Assembly: GCF_001682385.1 (NCBI RefSeq) | Contig: NZ_CP016210.1 | Span: 868,001 to 932,000 of the forward strand | From: Azoarcus olearius | Lineage (GTDB): Bacteria; Pseudomonadota; Gammaproteobacteria; Burkholderiales; Rhodocyclaceae | Length of the DNA: 64,000 bases | Direction of reading: 5' to 3' | Shown: piece by piece, positions 36,150-46,004 of the stretch | How the letters are laid out: every line of letters begins with the position of its first letter | Position numbering within the stretch: position 1 is the stretch's first letter | Translations under genes and position numbers: made by a program | The notes under the pieces: generated by a model | What the model was told of the DNA's origin: nothing | Databases searched by the model: none | What the model saw: the letters and a program-made list of their open reading frames with translations, nothing else

Positions 36150-36983
36150 ATGCCGCCCGTCCCCGTCCCGTCCTCCCAGCACGCCGACCCCCTGGTGCGC
36201 TTGCACGGCGTTCGCTTTGCATATGGCGAGCGGGAAGTGCTGCGCGGGATCGACCTCGCCGTGGGCAAGGGGCAGGTGGTCGCGATCATGGGCGGCAGCG
36301 GGTGCGGCAAGACCACCCTGCTGCGTCTGATCGGCGGGCAGCTGAAGGCCAGCAGCGGCGTGGTGGAGGTGGGCGGCGAGAACGTGGCCGGGCTTTCGGC
36401 CGCGCGCCTGTACGAGCTTCGCCGCCGGATGGGCATGCTGTTCCAGTTCGGGGCGCTGTTCACCGACATGACGGTGTTCGACAACGTCGCCTTTCCGCTG
36501 CGCGAACATACCGACCTCGACGCCGACCTGATCCGCGATCTGGTGCTGATGAAGCTGAATGCCGTCGGCCTGCGCGGGGCACACGCCCTCAAGCCGGCGG
36601 AGCTGTCCGGCGGCATGGCCCGGCGGGTCGCGCTGGCGCGCGCGGTGGCGCTCGACCCGATGCTGATCCTGTATGACGAGCCGTTCGCAGGACTCGATCC
36701 GATCTCGCTCGGCGTGATCGGCCAACTCATCCGCAAGCTCAACGATGCGCTGGGTGCGAGTTCGGTGATGGTGACGCACGACATCCACGAGTCGCTCGAA
36801 ATCGTGGACTACGTCTATTTCGTCTCCGAGGGGCGCATCGTTGCGCAGGGCACGCCTGACGAGATCCGGGCCTCGCGCGACCCCTTCGTGCATCAGTTCG
36901 TGCATGCCGAGGCGGACGGCCCGGTGCCGTTCCACTACCCGGCGCCCCCGGTCGCCTCGCTGATCGAGGAGACACCGCGATGA
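36150..36983 (+). CDS. mlaF: Phospholipid ABC transporter ATPase MlaF
   Basis: ATP-binding subunit of the MlaFEDB complex that keeps outer-membrane lipid asymmetry, 277 residues. Walker A is GGSGCGKTT, the signature is LSGGMARRVALARA, Walker B is LILYDEPFAGLD, and the H-loop is THD. FQFGALFTDMTVFDNVAFPLR is characteristic of MlaF. The ATG at 36150 is preferred to open upstream sequence. A -10-like TGTTAAACT (36104-36112) lies about 40 bases upstream. Its stop overlaps mlaE. Confidence 0.95.
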   Translation: MPPVPVPSSQHADPLVRLHGVRFAYGEREVLRGIDLAVGKGQVVAIMGGSGCGKTTLLRLIGGQLKASSGVVEVGGENVAGLSAARLYELRRRMGMLFQFGALFTDMTVFDNVAFPLREHTDLDADLIRDLVLMKLNAVGLRGAHALKPAELSGGMARRVALARAVALDPMLILYDEPFAGLDPISLGVIGQLIRKLNDALGASSVMVTHDIHESLEIVDYVYFVSEGRIVAQGTPDEIRASRDPFVHQFVHAEADGPVPFHYPAPPVASLIEETPR

Positions 36984-37771
36984 GCGGGCTGGTCGCGGCG
37001 CTCCGGCGCCTGGGCGGGATGAGCATCGACGCGGTGTGGCGGCTGGGCTTTGCCACCCGCTTCCTGTTGATGGTGCTGGTGTATTCCGGGCAGTCGGTGC
37101 GCCGCATTCACCTTACGCTGCGCGAGATCTACTTCGCGGGCGTGCTGTCGCTGCTGATCATCCTCGTGTCGGGGCTGTTCGTGGGGCTGGTGCTCGGGCT
37201 GCAGGGCTATGAAACCTTGCAGCGTTTCGGGTCCAGCGATGCGCTCGGCGTGCTGGTCGCGCTGTCGCTGACGCGCGAACTCGGCCCGGTCGTGGCGGCG
37301 CTGCTCTTTGCCAGCCGCGCGGGGTCGGCAGTCACTGCGGAGATCGGCCTGATGAAAGCCACCGAGCAGCTCAAGGCGATGGACATGATGGCGGTGAATC
37401 CGCTGGCGCGGGTGGTGGCGCCGCGGTTCTGGGGCGGGGTGATCTCGATGCCGCTGCTCGCCGCGATGTTCTCCGCGATGGGCGTGTTCGGCGGCTGGCT
37501 CATCGGCGTCGTCTTCATCGGCGTGGACGATGGCGCGTTCTGGTCGCAGATGCAGGCCGCGGTGGATGTGCGCTATGACGTGCTGAACGGCGTCATCAAG
37601 TCCTTCGTGTTCGGCGTCGCAGTGTCCTTGATCGCGGTGTTCGAGGGCTACGATTGCACCCCCACCGCCGAGGGCGTCTCGCGGGCGATCACCCGCACCG
37701 TGGTCAGTTCGGCGCTCGCCATCCTGGCGCTCGACTTCGTGCTCACCTCTTTCATGTTCCGGGGACAATGA
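36980..37771 (+). CDS. mlaE: Phospholipid ABC transporter permease MlaE
   Basis: Permease of the MlaFEDB complex, 263 residues with about five membrane segments. The family signature region is LTRELGPVVAALLFASRAGSAVTAEIG, followed by EQLKAMDMMAVNPLARVVAPRFWGG. The start overlaps the mlaF stop and the end overlaps mlaD, consistent with a single translationally coupled operon. Confidence 0.96.
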   Translation: MSGLVAALRRLGGMSIDAVWRLGFATRFLLMVLVYSGQSVRRIHLTLREIYFAGVLSLLIILVSGLFVGLVLGLQGYETLQRFGSSDALGVLVALSLTRELGPVVAALLFASRAGSAVTAEIGLMKATEQLKAMDMMAVNPLARVVAPRFWGGVISMPLLAAMFSAMGVFGGWLIGVVFIGVDDGAFWSQMQAAVDVRYDVLNGVIKSFVFGVAVSLIAVFEGYDCTPTAEGVSRAITRTVVSSALAILALDFVLTSFMFRGQ

Positions 37772-38244
37772 TGAGTCGTACCACGCTCGACCTCTGGGTC
37801 GGCATCTTCGTTGCGCTGGGTCTGGCGGCGCTGGTCTTTCTGGCGATGAAGGTCGGCAACTTTTCCGGCCTCAACGGCGCTGCGCTGTATTCGATCGAGG
37901 CGCCTTTCGACAACATCGGCGGCCTCAAGGTGAGGGCGCCGGTGAAGAGCGCGGGTGTGCTCGTCGGGCGGGTGGCGGACATCCGCTTCGACCCCGAAAG
38001 CTATCGCGCCGTGGTTCGTCTCGATATCGACACGCGCTACCGCTTTCCGCGCGATACGATCGCGACCATCCTCACCTCGGGCCTGCTCGGTGAGCAGTAC
38101 GTCGGGCTGGAGCCTGGCGCGGATGTCGAGATGCTTGCGGGTGGAGAGCGGGTGCAACTCACCCAGTCGGCGGTCGTGCTCGAAAAGCTGATCGGTCAGT
38201 TCCTGTTCAACAAGGCGGCCGAACCCGCCGCGCAGCCGCAATAA
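37768..38244 (+). CDS. mlaD: MCE-domain lipid-binding protein MlaD
   Basis: Periplasmic-facing MCE protein of 158 residues that forms the hexameric lipid channel above MlaE. One N-terminal membrane anchor (LWVGIFVALGLAALVFLAM) is followed by a single MCE domain (LKVRAPVKSAGVLVGRVADI, then TSGLLGEQYVGLEPG). Two adjacent ATG codons (37768 and 37771) are possible starts. Confidence 0.95.
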   Translation: MMSRTTLDLWVGIFVALGLAALVFLAMKVGNFSGLNGAALYSIEAPFDNIGGLKVRAPVKSAGVLVGRVADIRFDPESYRAVVRLDIDTRYRFPRDTIATILTSGLLGEQYVGLEPGADVEMLAGGERVQLTQSAVVLEKLIGQFLFNKAAEPAAQPQ

Positions 38245-38284
38245 CAACCACCGAGAAATCCGACCTATGCCACGGAGAGCATGC

Positions 38285-39145
38285 ATGTCGTACCGGTTCC
38301 GCTCCGTTGCCGGCAGTCGCGGCCTGCGGGTCGTGCTGGCGGCCCTGCTTGCCGGTGGCTGCGCCACGGCCACGACCCATCCCCAGGATCCGCTCGAAAA
38401 CTACAACCGGGCAATGTTCGCGTTCAACGACCGCGTCGACCGCGCGGTGATCAAGCCGGTGGCGGAGGCTTACGAGACCGTGGTGCCGTCCCCCGTGCGC
38501 AGCGGCGTCGGCAACGTTTTCGGCAACCTCGGCGATCCCTGGATCGCGATCAACAACCTGCTGCAGGGCAAGTTGCTTGATGCGCTGTCGGATGGCGCCC
38601 GCTTCGTCATGAACACCACCGTCGGCGTGCTGGGAATCCTCGATGTCGCGACCGCGGCCGGCCTGACCAAGCATGACGAGGACTTCGGCCAGACGCTGGG
38701 CGCCTGGGGCGTGGGCGAGGGTGCCTATCTGGTGCTGCCCTTCTTCGGTCCGCGCACGGTGCGTGACGCGGCCGCCTTGCCGCTGGATGTGATGGCCGAC
38801 GACGTGTGGGCGATCCAGCACGTGCCGACGCGCAACAGCATGACGGCGCTGCGCCTGGTGCACACGCGCTCGACCCTGCTCGGCACCGAAAAGACGCTGG
38901 AAGAAGGCACCATCGACAAGTACGCCTACTCGCGCGACTTCTACCTGGAGCAGCGGCGGTACAAGGTGTTCGATGGCAATCCGCCGCGCAAGTACGAAGA
39001 CTTCGACGACGAGGGCGCCGCATTGCCGCAGCCCACGCAGGCGGATTTCGTCGCCCGCGCCGCGGTCGAAAGTCTTGAAGTGCTGGCGGTCGGGGGCGAG
39101 TTCGCCCAGGCCCTACCCCCCAACAACGAGGAATCGAATCCGTGA
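38285..39145 (+). CDS. mlaA: Outer-membrane lipid-asymmetry lipoprotein MlaA (VacJ)
   Basis: Outer-membrane lipoprotein of 286 residues that removes phospholipids from the outer leaflet and hands them to MlaC. The lipobox is LLAGGC, with C26 as the lipidated residue. The family motif DPLENYNRAMFAFND follows, and later NTTVGVLGILDVA and GVGEGAYLVLPFFGPRTVRD. I choose the ATG at 38285, which has GGAGAG six bases upstream; an ATG at 38267 in frame would add six residues. Placement of mlaA inside the mla operon is common in betaproteobacteria but not in E. coli. Confidence 0.94.
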   Translation: MSYRFRSVAGSRGLRVVLAALLAGGCATATTHPQDPLENYNRAMFAFNDRVDRAVIKPVAEAYETVVPSPVRSGVGNVFGNLGDPWIAINNLLQGKLLDALSDGARFVMNTTVGVLGILDVATAAGLTKHDEDFGQTLGAWGVGEGAYLVLPFFGPRTVRDAAALPLDVMADDVWAIQHVPTRNSMTALRLVHTRSTLLGTEKTLEEGTIDKYAYSRDFYLEQRRYKVFDGNPPRKYEDFDDEGAALPQPTQADFVARAAVESLEVLAVGGEFAQALPPNNEESNP

Positions 39146-39798
39146 ATGCGATGAGAAGCTGGCTCTCCCTGTGCCTGCGGCTGGCGCTGCTCGCGGCCGT
39201 GTTGTCGGCCCCGACGACGCGCGCGGCGGACCCGGTGGGCCCCGACGTGCTGGTGCGTAACGTCACCGAGGAAGTGCTCGCCATCGTCCGCCAGGACAAG
39301 GCGATCCAGTCGGGTGACGTGGGCCGGGTGCTGGGGCTGGTGGACGAGAAGGTGCTGCCGCACTTCAACTTCCGCCGCATGACGATGCTGGCGGTGGGGC
39401 GCGACTGGCGCCAGGCCTCTCCGCAGCAGCAGGACCATCTGGTCAACGCCTTCCGCACGCTGCTGGTCCGCACCTACTCGAATGCGCTGACCCAGTACCG
39501 TGACCAGACGATCGACTTCAAGCCGGCGCGTTACGGCGAGGCCGACACCACGGTGCAGGTCCGTACCGAGGTGCGCCAGGCGGGTGCGCAGCCGATCGCG
39601 ATCGATTACACGCTGGAGAAGACCGCGGCGGGCTGGAAGGTGTTCGATGTCATCGTGGCGGGCGTCAGCCTGGTCACGAACTACCGCGGCAGCTTCGGCG
39701 AGGAAATCCGCAAGGGCGGCCTCGACGGCCTGATCCGGACGCTCGAAGAGAAGAACCGCTCGCTGGAGCGCGCCGCGGCTCCCCAATCGCGCGCATGA
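39142..39798 (+). CDS. mlaC: Periplasmic phospholipid shuttle MlaC
   Basis: Soluble periplasmic carrier of 218 residues (Ttg2D/MlaC family). A signal peptide ending near TTRAA precedes the domain; LPHFNFRRMTMLAVGRDWRQA and FDVIVAGVSLVTNYRGSFGEEI are strong family matches. It starts with GTG overlapping the mlaA stop (GTGA). Confidence 0.95.
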   Translation: MNAMRSWLSLCLRLALLAAVLSAPTTRAADPVGPDVLVRNVTEEVLAIVRQDKAIQSGDVGRVLGLVDEKVLPHFNFRRMTMLAVGRDWRQASPQQQDHLVNAFRTLLVRTYSNALTQYRDQTIDFKPARYGEADTTVQVRTEVRQAGAQPIAIDYTLEKTAAGWKVFDVIVAGVSLVTNYRGSFGEEIRKGGLDGLIRTLEEKNRSLERAAAPQSRA

Positions 39799-39868
39799 TC
39801 CCGCCGGTGCTCACGTTCCGTACCGGTCACCCGCGTCGCGCGCTGCGCCCCGGCAGGAGTTCCCGTTC

Positions 39869-40150
39869 ATGAGCGCGGGCGATGCCTTGCGCCTGGAGGG
39901 CGAAATCACCTTGGCGACGGCGAGCGGCTGGCGCGCGCGCGGCCGGGCTGCGCTTGTTGCCGGAGTACGTGTGGTCGACTTCGCGGCGGTGACGCATGTG
40001 GATTCCGCCGCGCTCGCGCTGCTGCTCGAATGGCGGCGCTGCGCGCGCGCGGGCGCCGGCGGTCCGCTGCGAGTGGCGAACCTGCCGCCTGCGCTGGTGA
40101 GCCTGGCCGAGGTTTACGGCATCGATTCCCTTTTGCCTGTGGCAGCCTGA
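39869..40150 (+). CDS. mlaB: STAS-domain protein MlaB
   Basis: Cytoplasmic STAS-domain regulator of 93 residues that binds MlaF and stabilises the transporter. The STAS core is visible as LEGEITLATA and VDFAAVTHVDSAALALLLEW, with the conserved Asp-Ser pair before the helix. An AGGAG site precedes the ATG. It lies 70 bases after mlaC and 7 bases before the next gene. Confidence 0.9.
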   Translation: MSAGDALRLEGEITLATASGWRARGRAALVAGVRVVDFAAVTHVDSAALALLLEWRRCARAGAGGPLRVANLPPALVSLAEVYGIDSLLPVAA

Positions 40151-40157
40151 TCCGACG

Positions 40158-41054
40158 ATGACTACACCGGCCATCCGCATCTCCGCGGTGACCAAGCGCT
40201 ACGGCGCCTTGCAGGCGCTCGGCGGCGTCGATCTGGAAATCGGCCAGGGCGAGTTCTTCGGCCTGCTCGGACCCAACGGCGCTGGCAAGACGACGCTGAT
40301 TTCGGCGCTCGCCGGTCTGGTGCGGCCGGACAGCGGCACGCTCCAGGTCATGGGGCACGACGTTGTGAGCGACTACCGCAATGCCCGCCGTGCGCTCGGG
40401 GTGGTGCCGCAGGAACTGGTCTTCGACCCCTTCTTCTCGGTGCGCGAGCTGCTGCGCATCCAGTCCGGCTATTTCGGCATCCGCAACAACGACGCCTGGA
40501 TCGACGAGATTCTCGCCAGCCTCGACCTGTTGCCCAAGGCGGAGGCCAATATGCGCGCGCTGTCGGGCGGCATGAAGCGGCGGGTGCTGGTGGCGCAGGC
40601 GCTGGTCCATCGTCCGCCGGTGATCGTGCTCGACGAGCCCACCGCCGGCGTCGACGTCGAATTGCGTCAGGGGCTGTGGCAGTTCGTGCGCAAGCTCAAT
40701 CGCGACGGCCACACCATCGTGCTGACCACCCACTATCTGGAGGAGGCCGAGACGCTGTGCGGCCGTATCGCCATGCTCAAGGCCGGAAAGGTAGTCGCGC
40801 TGGATACCACCGACAACCTGCTGCGGCGTTTCGCCACCCACAACCTGCGGGTGCGGGTGGAGCGCCCCGAGGTGGCGGTGGGCCTGGGCGGCATCCTGGG
40901 CGAAGGCGGCTGGATCGAGTTCGGTTTCGAAACCTATGCCGATGTCGAGCAACTGCTGGCGCGCCTGCGCGAGGCCCAGGCCAGCATCCTCGAGTTGCAA
41001 CTCGGCGAGCCCGACCTGGAGCGCGTGTTCGTGGAGGTGATGCACCATGCCTGA
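40158..41054 (+). CDS. ABC-2 exporter ATP-binding protein (YadG-like)
   Basis: ABC ATPase of 298 residues. Walker A is GPNGAGKTT, the signature is LSGGMKRRVLVAQAL, Walker B is VIVLDEPTAGVD and the H-loop is TTH. A C-terminal extension of about 70 residues resembles the YadG/CcmA drug-exporter type. It overlaps the permease gene by eight bases. Its position between mlaB and ibaG is a known betaproteobacterial arrangement, but the substrate is unknown; an envelope lipid role is inference from context. Confidence 0.9.
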   Translation: MTTPAIRISAVTKRYGALQALGGVDLEIGQGEFFGLLGPNGAGKTTLISALAGLVRPDSGTLQVMGHDVVSDYRNARRALGVVPQELVFDPFFSVRELLRIQSGYFGIRNNDAWIDEILASLDLLPKAEANMRALSGGMKRRVLVAQALVHRPPVIVLDEPTAGVDVELRQGLWQFVRKLNRDGHTIVLTTHYLEEAETLCGRIAMLKAGKVVALDTTDNLLRRFATHNLRVRVERPEVAVGLGGILGEGGWIEFGFETYADVEQLLARLREAQASILELQLGEPDLERVFVEVMHHA

Positions 41055-41847
41055 GCCCCATGTCGAGGTGCAGGCGGGAGCGGTGTCGCCGCTGACCGGC
41101 TTTCGCACGCTGCTGTATAAGGAAGTGCTGCGCTTCTGGAAGGTGAGCTTCCAGACCGTGATGGCGCCAGTGCTGAACGCGGTGCTGTTCCTGCTGATCT
41201 TTTCCCACGTGCTGGACCGCCACGTCACCGTGTATGGCGAGATCGGCTATACCGCCTTCCTGGTGCCCGGCCTGGTGATGATGTCGCTGCTGCAGAACGC
41301 CTTCGCCAACAGTTCGTCGTCGCTGATCCAGAGCAAAATCACCGGCAACATCATCTTTGTGCTGCTGCCGCCGCTGTCCTACCGCGAGTTCTATGCCGCC
41401 TACGTCATCGCCGCGGTACTGCGCGGTCTGTTCGTCGGCACCGGGGTGCTGCTGGTGTCGATTCCCTTCGTCGATCTGCACGTGGCGCACCCGCTGTGGG
41501 TGCTGGCCTTCGCGCTGATGGGCGGGGCGATCCTGGGATCGCTCGGGGTCATCGCCGGCATCTGGGCCGAGAAGTTCGACCAGCTCGCGGCCTTCCAGAA
41601 CTTCCTGATCATGCCGCTGACGATGCTGTCCGGCGTGTTCTACTCGATCCACTCGCTGCCGCCGCTCTGGCAGGATGTGTCACACGTCAACCCGTTCTTC
41701 TTTATGATTGACGGCTTCCGTTACGGCTTTTTCGGTCAGTCCGACGTGTCGCCCTGGTTGTCCTTCGGGGTGGTCGGGCTCTGTTTCGTATTGTTGGCGG
41801 CGCTGACGCTCGCGATGCTCGCCCGCGGCTACAAGCTGCGTGGGTGA
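41047..41847 (+). CDS. ABC-2 exporter permease (YadH-like)
   Basis: ABC-2 type permease of 266 residues with six membrane segments. The family pattern is clear: FRTLLYKEVLRFWKV near the N-terminus, TAFLVPGLVMMSLLQNAFANSSSS, and LSGVFYSIHSLPPLWQDVSHVNP near the fifth segment. It pairs with the overlapping ATPase gene upstream. Confidence 0.92.
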   Translation: MPEPHVEVQAGAVSPLTGFRTLLYKEVLRFWKVSFQTVMAPVLNAVLFLLIFSHVLDRHVTVYGEIGYTAFLVPGLVMMSLLQNAFANSSSSLIQSKITGNIIFVLLPPLSYREFYAAYVIAAVLRGLFVGTGVLLVSIPFVDLHVAHPLWVLAFALMGGAILGSLGVIAGIWAEKFDQLAAFQNFLIMPLTMLSGVFYSIHSLPPLWQDVSHVNPFFFMIDGFRYGFFGQSDVSPWLSFGVVGLCFVLLAALTLAMLARGYKLRG

Positions 41848-41875
41848 GCGCGGGCGGGTGCCCTGAGAGGAAATC

Positions 41876-42133
41876 ATGTTCGACCCAAACGAAGTCAAAC
41901 GCCTCATCGAGCAGGGCCTGCCCTGTGAATTCGTCGCCATCGAAGGCGACGACGGCACCCATTTCACCGGCATCGTGGTCAGCGCGGCCTTCGAGGGCAA
42001 GCTGCCGGTGCGCCAGCACCAGGCGGTGTATGCCACCCTGGGCACGCTGATGGGCAACGAGATCCACGCCCTGCAGCTGCAGACCTATACGCCCGCCAAG
42101 TGGGAAACGGTGCGCGGCGAGCTGGGCCTGTAA
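41876..42133 (+). CDS. ibaG: BolA/IbaG family protein
   Basis: 85 residues of the BolA fold. The GDDGTHFTGIVVSAAFEGK and RQHQAVYATLG segments contain the conserved histidine and the RHQ-like turn of the family. The mla-ibaG-murA order supports IbaG (YrbA), a glutaredoxin partner in iron-sulfur and acid-stress biology. A GAGAGGAAAT ribosome site precedes the ATG. Confidence 0.92.
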   Translation: MFDPNEVKRLIEQGLPCEFVAIEGDDGTHFTGIVVSAAFEGKLPVRQHQAVYATLGTLMGNEIHALQLQTYTPAKWETVRGELGL

Positions 42134-43420
<1,287 letters not shown>

Positions 43421-43424
43421 ACCT

Positions 43425-43448
43425 GCGACCGGCCCCGCGGCCGGTCGC
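43425..43448. terminator. Hairpin between convergent murA and rnk
   Basis: A perfect 10-bp stem (GCGACCGGCC / GGCCGGTCGC) with a 4-base loop lies between the two stop codons. Flanking U runs are poor on both strands. Confidence 0.45.
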
Positions 43449-43451
43449 CCT

Positions 43452-43859
43452 TCACAGCGCCAGGCAGCCCGCCGCCTCGGGCTGCCACACCACTTCCAGC
43501 ACCTGCAGACGGATCGCGCTGCCTTCGGGCGTACGCCAGTCGATCGCCTGACCGGCTGCCAGTCCGAGCAGCGCGCTGCCGGCGGGCGAAAACACCGAAA
43601 CCTTGCCGGCGGCACCGTCGGCATCCTTGGGGTAGGCCAGCGTGAGTTCGTACTCGCGGCCGCTGGTTTCCTCGCGGAAACGGGCGCGGCTGTTCATCGT
43701 GATCACGTCGGCGGGCATCTCCTCGGGCTCGCGCACATCGGCGCGATCGAGTTCGGCCCGCAGCGCGTCAAGGTCGCCGCGGCTGCGCGCGGCAGGGGCG
43801 GCAAGCAGTCCTTCGAGGCGTTCGAGATCGAGGGACGAGACGATGATTTCGGGCTTCAT
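43452..43859 (-). CDS. rnk: Nucleoside diphosphate kinase regulator Rnk (GreA/GreB family)
   Basis: Small RNA-polymerase-binding protein of 135 residues related to the C-terminal domain of GreA. A short helical N-terminus (LDLERLEGLLAA) precedes the FKBP-like domain (VITMNSRARFREETSGREYELTLAYP, then VSVFSPAGSALLGLAAGQAIDW). It lacks the long Gre coiled-coil tip, so it should bind the secondary channel without cleavage activity, as described for Rnk. It is convergent with murA and divergent from hisG. Confidence 0.9.
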   Translation of the reverse strand: MKPEIIVSSLDLERLEGLLAAPAARSRGDLDALRAELDRADVREPEEMPADVITMNSRARFREETSGREYELTLAYPKDADGAAGKVSVFSPAGSALLGLAAGQAIDWRTPEGSAIRLQVLEVVWQPEAAGCLAL

Positions 43860-43998
43860 GGCTCCGGCTCCTGTTCACGTTAAAGGGGCGCACCAAAAGA
43901 AAATGGCCGAGCCGCCGGGGCGGTTCAGCCAAGTCGCCGAAGGCTAACAGAAGGCGTCGCGGGTTACAATGACGGCCCGATCCATCAAGGTCCGCTCC

Positions 43999-44643
43999 GT
44001 GTCCAGCATCACCCTTGCCCTTTCCAAGGGCCGAATCTTCGAGGAAACCCTGCCGCTGCTGGCGGCGGCCGGCATCACGCCCACCGACAATCCGGAATCG
44101 TCGCGCAAGCTGATCATCGGCACGAACCGCCCCGAGGTTCGGCTGGTCATCGTGCGCGCCACCGATACCCCCACCTACGTGCAGTACGGCGCCGCCGACC
44201 TCGGCATCGCTGGCAAGGACGTGCTGATCGAGCATGGCGGCGCGGGGCTTTACCAGCCGCTCGATCTCAACATCGCGCGCTGCCGCCTGTGCGTGGCGGT
44301 GCGCAAGGGGTTCGACTACGCCGCGGCCACGCGCCCGGGGGGCCGCATCCGCGTCGCCACCAAGTACATCAACAGCGCCAAGGCCCATTTCGCGGGCAAG
44401 GGCATGCATGTCGACCTGATCAAGCTCTATGGTTCGATGGAGCTTGCGCCGCTCGTCGGGCTGGCGGACGCGATCGTCGACCTCGTGTCCACCGGCAGCA
44501 CGCTGCGCGCCAACAACCTCGAAGAGGTCGAGGACATTGCGCCGATCAGCTCGCGCCTGATCGTCAACCAGGCCTCGCTCAAGCTCAAGCGCGAACTGAT
44601 CCAGCCGGTGCTGGACGCTTTTGCAGGAGCGATCAAGCCATGA
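43999..44643 (+). CDS. hisG: ATP phosphoribosyltransferase catalytic subunit HisG (short form)
   Basis: First enzyme of histidine synthesis, 214 residues. It is the short form, which requires a HisZ regulatory partner; none is encoded here. [52 protein letters not shown] (in part) and [15 protein letters not shown] are signatures. I choose the GTG at 43999 with CAAGG upstream. An ATG at 43969 overlaps a likely -10 (TACAAT, 43965-43970), so the mRNA would start after it. The stop overlaps hisD. Confidence 0.93.
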   Translation: MSSITLALSKGRIFEETLPLLAAAGITPTDNPESSRKLIIGTNRPEVRLVIVRATDTPTYVQYGAADLGIAGKDVLIEHGGAGLYQPLDLNIARCRLCVAVRKGFDYAAATRPGGRIRVATKYINSAKAHFAGKGMHVDLIKLYGSMELAPLVGLADAIVDLVSTGSTLRANNLEEVEDIAPISSRLIVNQASLKLKRELIQPVLDAFAGAIKP

Positions 44644-45950
44644 GTTTCGCGACCCCGATCCGCCGTCTCGATGCCCGCCAGCCCGATTTCCTCGCGACGC
44701 TGGATGCGTTGCTGGCGTTCGAAAGCGAGGCCGACGAGCGCATCGACAGCGCGGTCACCGAGATCCTGCGCGCGGTGCGCAGCACCGGCGACGCCGCGGT
44801 CATGGAATACACCCGCCGCTTCGATCATGTCGAGGCGAAATCGATGGTCGAGCTGGAGCTGCCCAAGGCCGAACTGCAGGCCGCGCTCGACAGCCTGACC
44901 GTGGAGCAGCGCGAGGCCTTGCGCATCGCCGCCGACCGCGTGCGCATCTACCACGAGCGCCAGCGCGCCGAGTCCTGGGACTATGTCGAGGCCGACGGTT
45001 CGCGGCTGGGCCAGAAGGTGACGCCGCTCGACCGCGTCGGCCTCTACGTGCCCGGCGGGCGCGCGTCCTACCCCAGTTCGGTGCTGATGAACGCGATTCC
45101 GGCCAAAGTCGCCGGTGTCGAGGAACTCATCATGGTGGTGCCGACGCCACGCGGCGAGAAGAACCCGCTGGTGCTCGCGGCCGCCGCGATCACCGGCGTC
45201 GATCGGGTGTTCACCATCGGCGGCGCGCAGGCGGTGGCGGCGCTGGCCTACGGCACGCAGACCATTCCGCAGGTCGACAAGATCGTCGGTCCCGGTAACG
45301 CTTTCGTCGCCGAAGCCAAGCGCCGGGTGTTCGGCACGGTGGGCATCGACATGGTGGCCGGTCCATCCGAGGTGCTGATCATCTCCGACGGTTCCGGCCA
45401 TGCCGAGTGGGTGGCGATGGATCTCTTCGCGCAGGCGGAGCACGACGAACTGGCGCAGTCCATCCTGCTGTGCACCGATGCCGGTTTTCTCGACGCGGTG
45501 CACGCGGCGATCGACCGTCTGCTGCCCACGATGCCGCGCCGCGAGACCATCGCCAGGTCGCTCGCGAACCGAGGCGCACTGATCCACGTCGGCAGCCTGG
45601 AGCAGGCGTGCGCGATCGCCAACCGCATCGCGCCGGAGCACCTGGAACTGTCGATGGAAGACGCGGAGCGCTGGATCGATGCGATCCGCCACGCTGGCGC
45701 GATTTTCGTCGGCCACTGGGCGGTGGAGGCGCTGGGCGACTACTGCGCCGGCCCAAACCATGTGCTACCGACGATGCGCAGTGCGCGTTTCTCGTCGCCG
45801 CTGGGGGTCTACGATTTCCAGAAGCGGACCAGCATCGTGCAGATTTCCGAGGCGGGTGCGCAGCATCTGGGCAAGATCGCGTCGGTACTGGCCCACGGCG
45901 AGGGCCTGCAGGCGCACGCCCGCTCGGCGGAGATGCGGCTCAAGGTCTGA
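44640..45950 (+). CDS. hisD: Histidinol dehydrogenase HisD
   Basis: NAD-dependent zinc enzyme of 436 residues catalysing the last two steps of histidine synthesis. [51 protein letters not shown], and the zinc-ligand region [15 protein letters not shown] are present, with [23 protein letters not shown] (in part) near the C-terminus. The ATG overlaps the hisG stop by four bases. A strong palindrome follows, so hisC is not part of this operon. Confidence 0.97.
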   Translation: MSFATPIRRLDARQPDFLATLDALLAFESEADERIDSAVTEILRAVRSTGDAAVMEYTRRFDHVEAKSMVELELPKAELQAALDSLTVEQREALRIAADRVRIYHERQRAESWDYVEADGSRLGQKVTPLDRVGLYVPGGRASYPSSVLMNAIPAKVAGVEELIMVVPTPRGEKNPLVLAAAAITGVDRVFTIGGAQAVAALAYGTQTIPQVDKIVGPGNAFVAEAKRRVFGTVGIDMVAGPSEVLIISDGSGHAEWVAMDLFAQAEHDELAQSILLCTDAGFLDAVHAAIDRLLPTMPRRETIARSLANRGALIHVGSLEQACAIANRIAPEHLELSMEDAERWIDAIRHAGAIFVGHWAVEALGDYCAGPNHVLPTMRSARFSSPLGVYDFQKRTSIVQISEAGAQHLGKIASVLAHGEGLQAHARSAEMRLKV

Positions 45951-45974
45951 GGTCGCACGCGTGGGCTGAAATGC

Positions 45975-46000
45975 AAACGGGGCGCCATGGCGCCCCGTTT
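45975..46000. terminator. 26-bp perfect palindrome ending hisD and the convergent aminotransferase gene
   Basis: Two 13-base arms (AAACGGGGCGCCA and its complement) form a continuous perfect palindrome bounded by AAA and TTT. It lies between two convergent stop codons and is likely a bidirectional terminator. Confidence 0.8.
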
Positions 46001-46004
46001 CGCT

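Noticed and set aside
34536-36935. Antisense open frame of about 800 codons opposite mlaF and in another frame of the secretin
   Set aside because: Arg/His/Pro-rich translation without domains; the overlapping secretin and mlaF frames have complete motifs.
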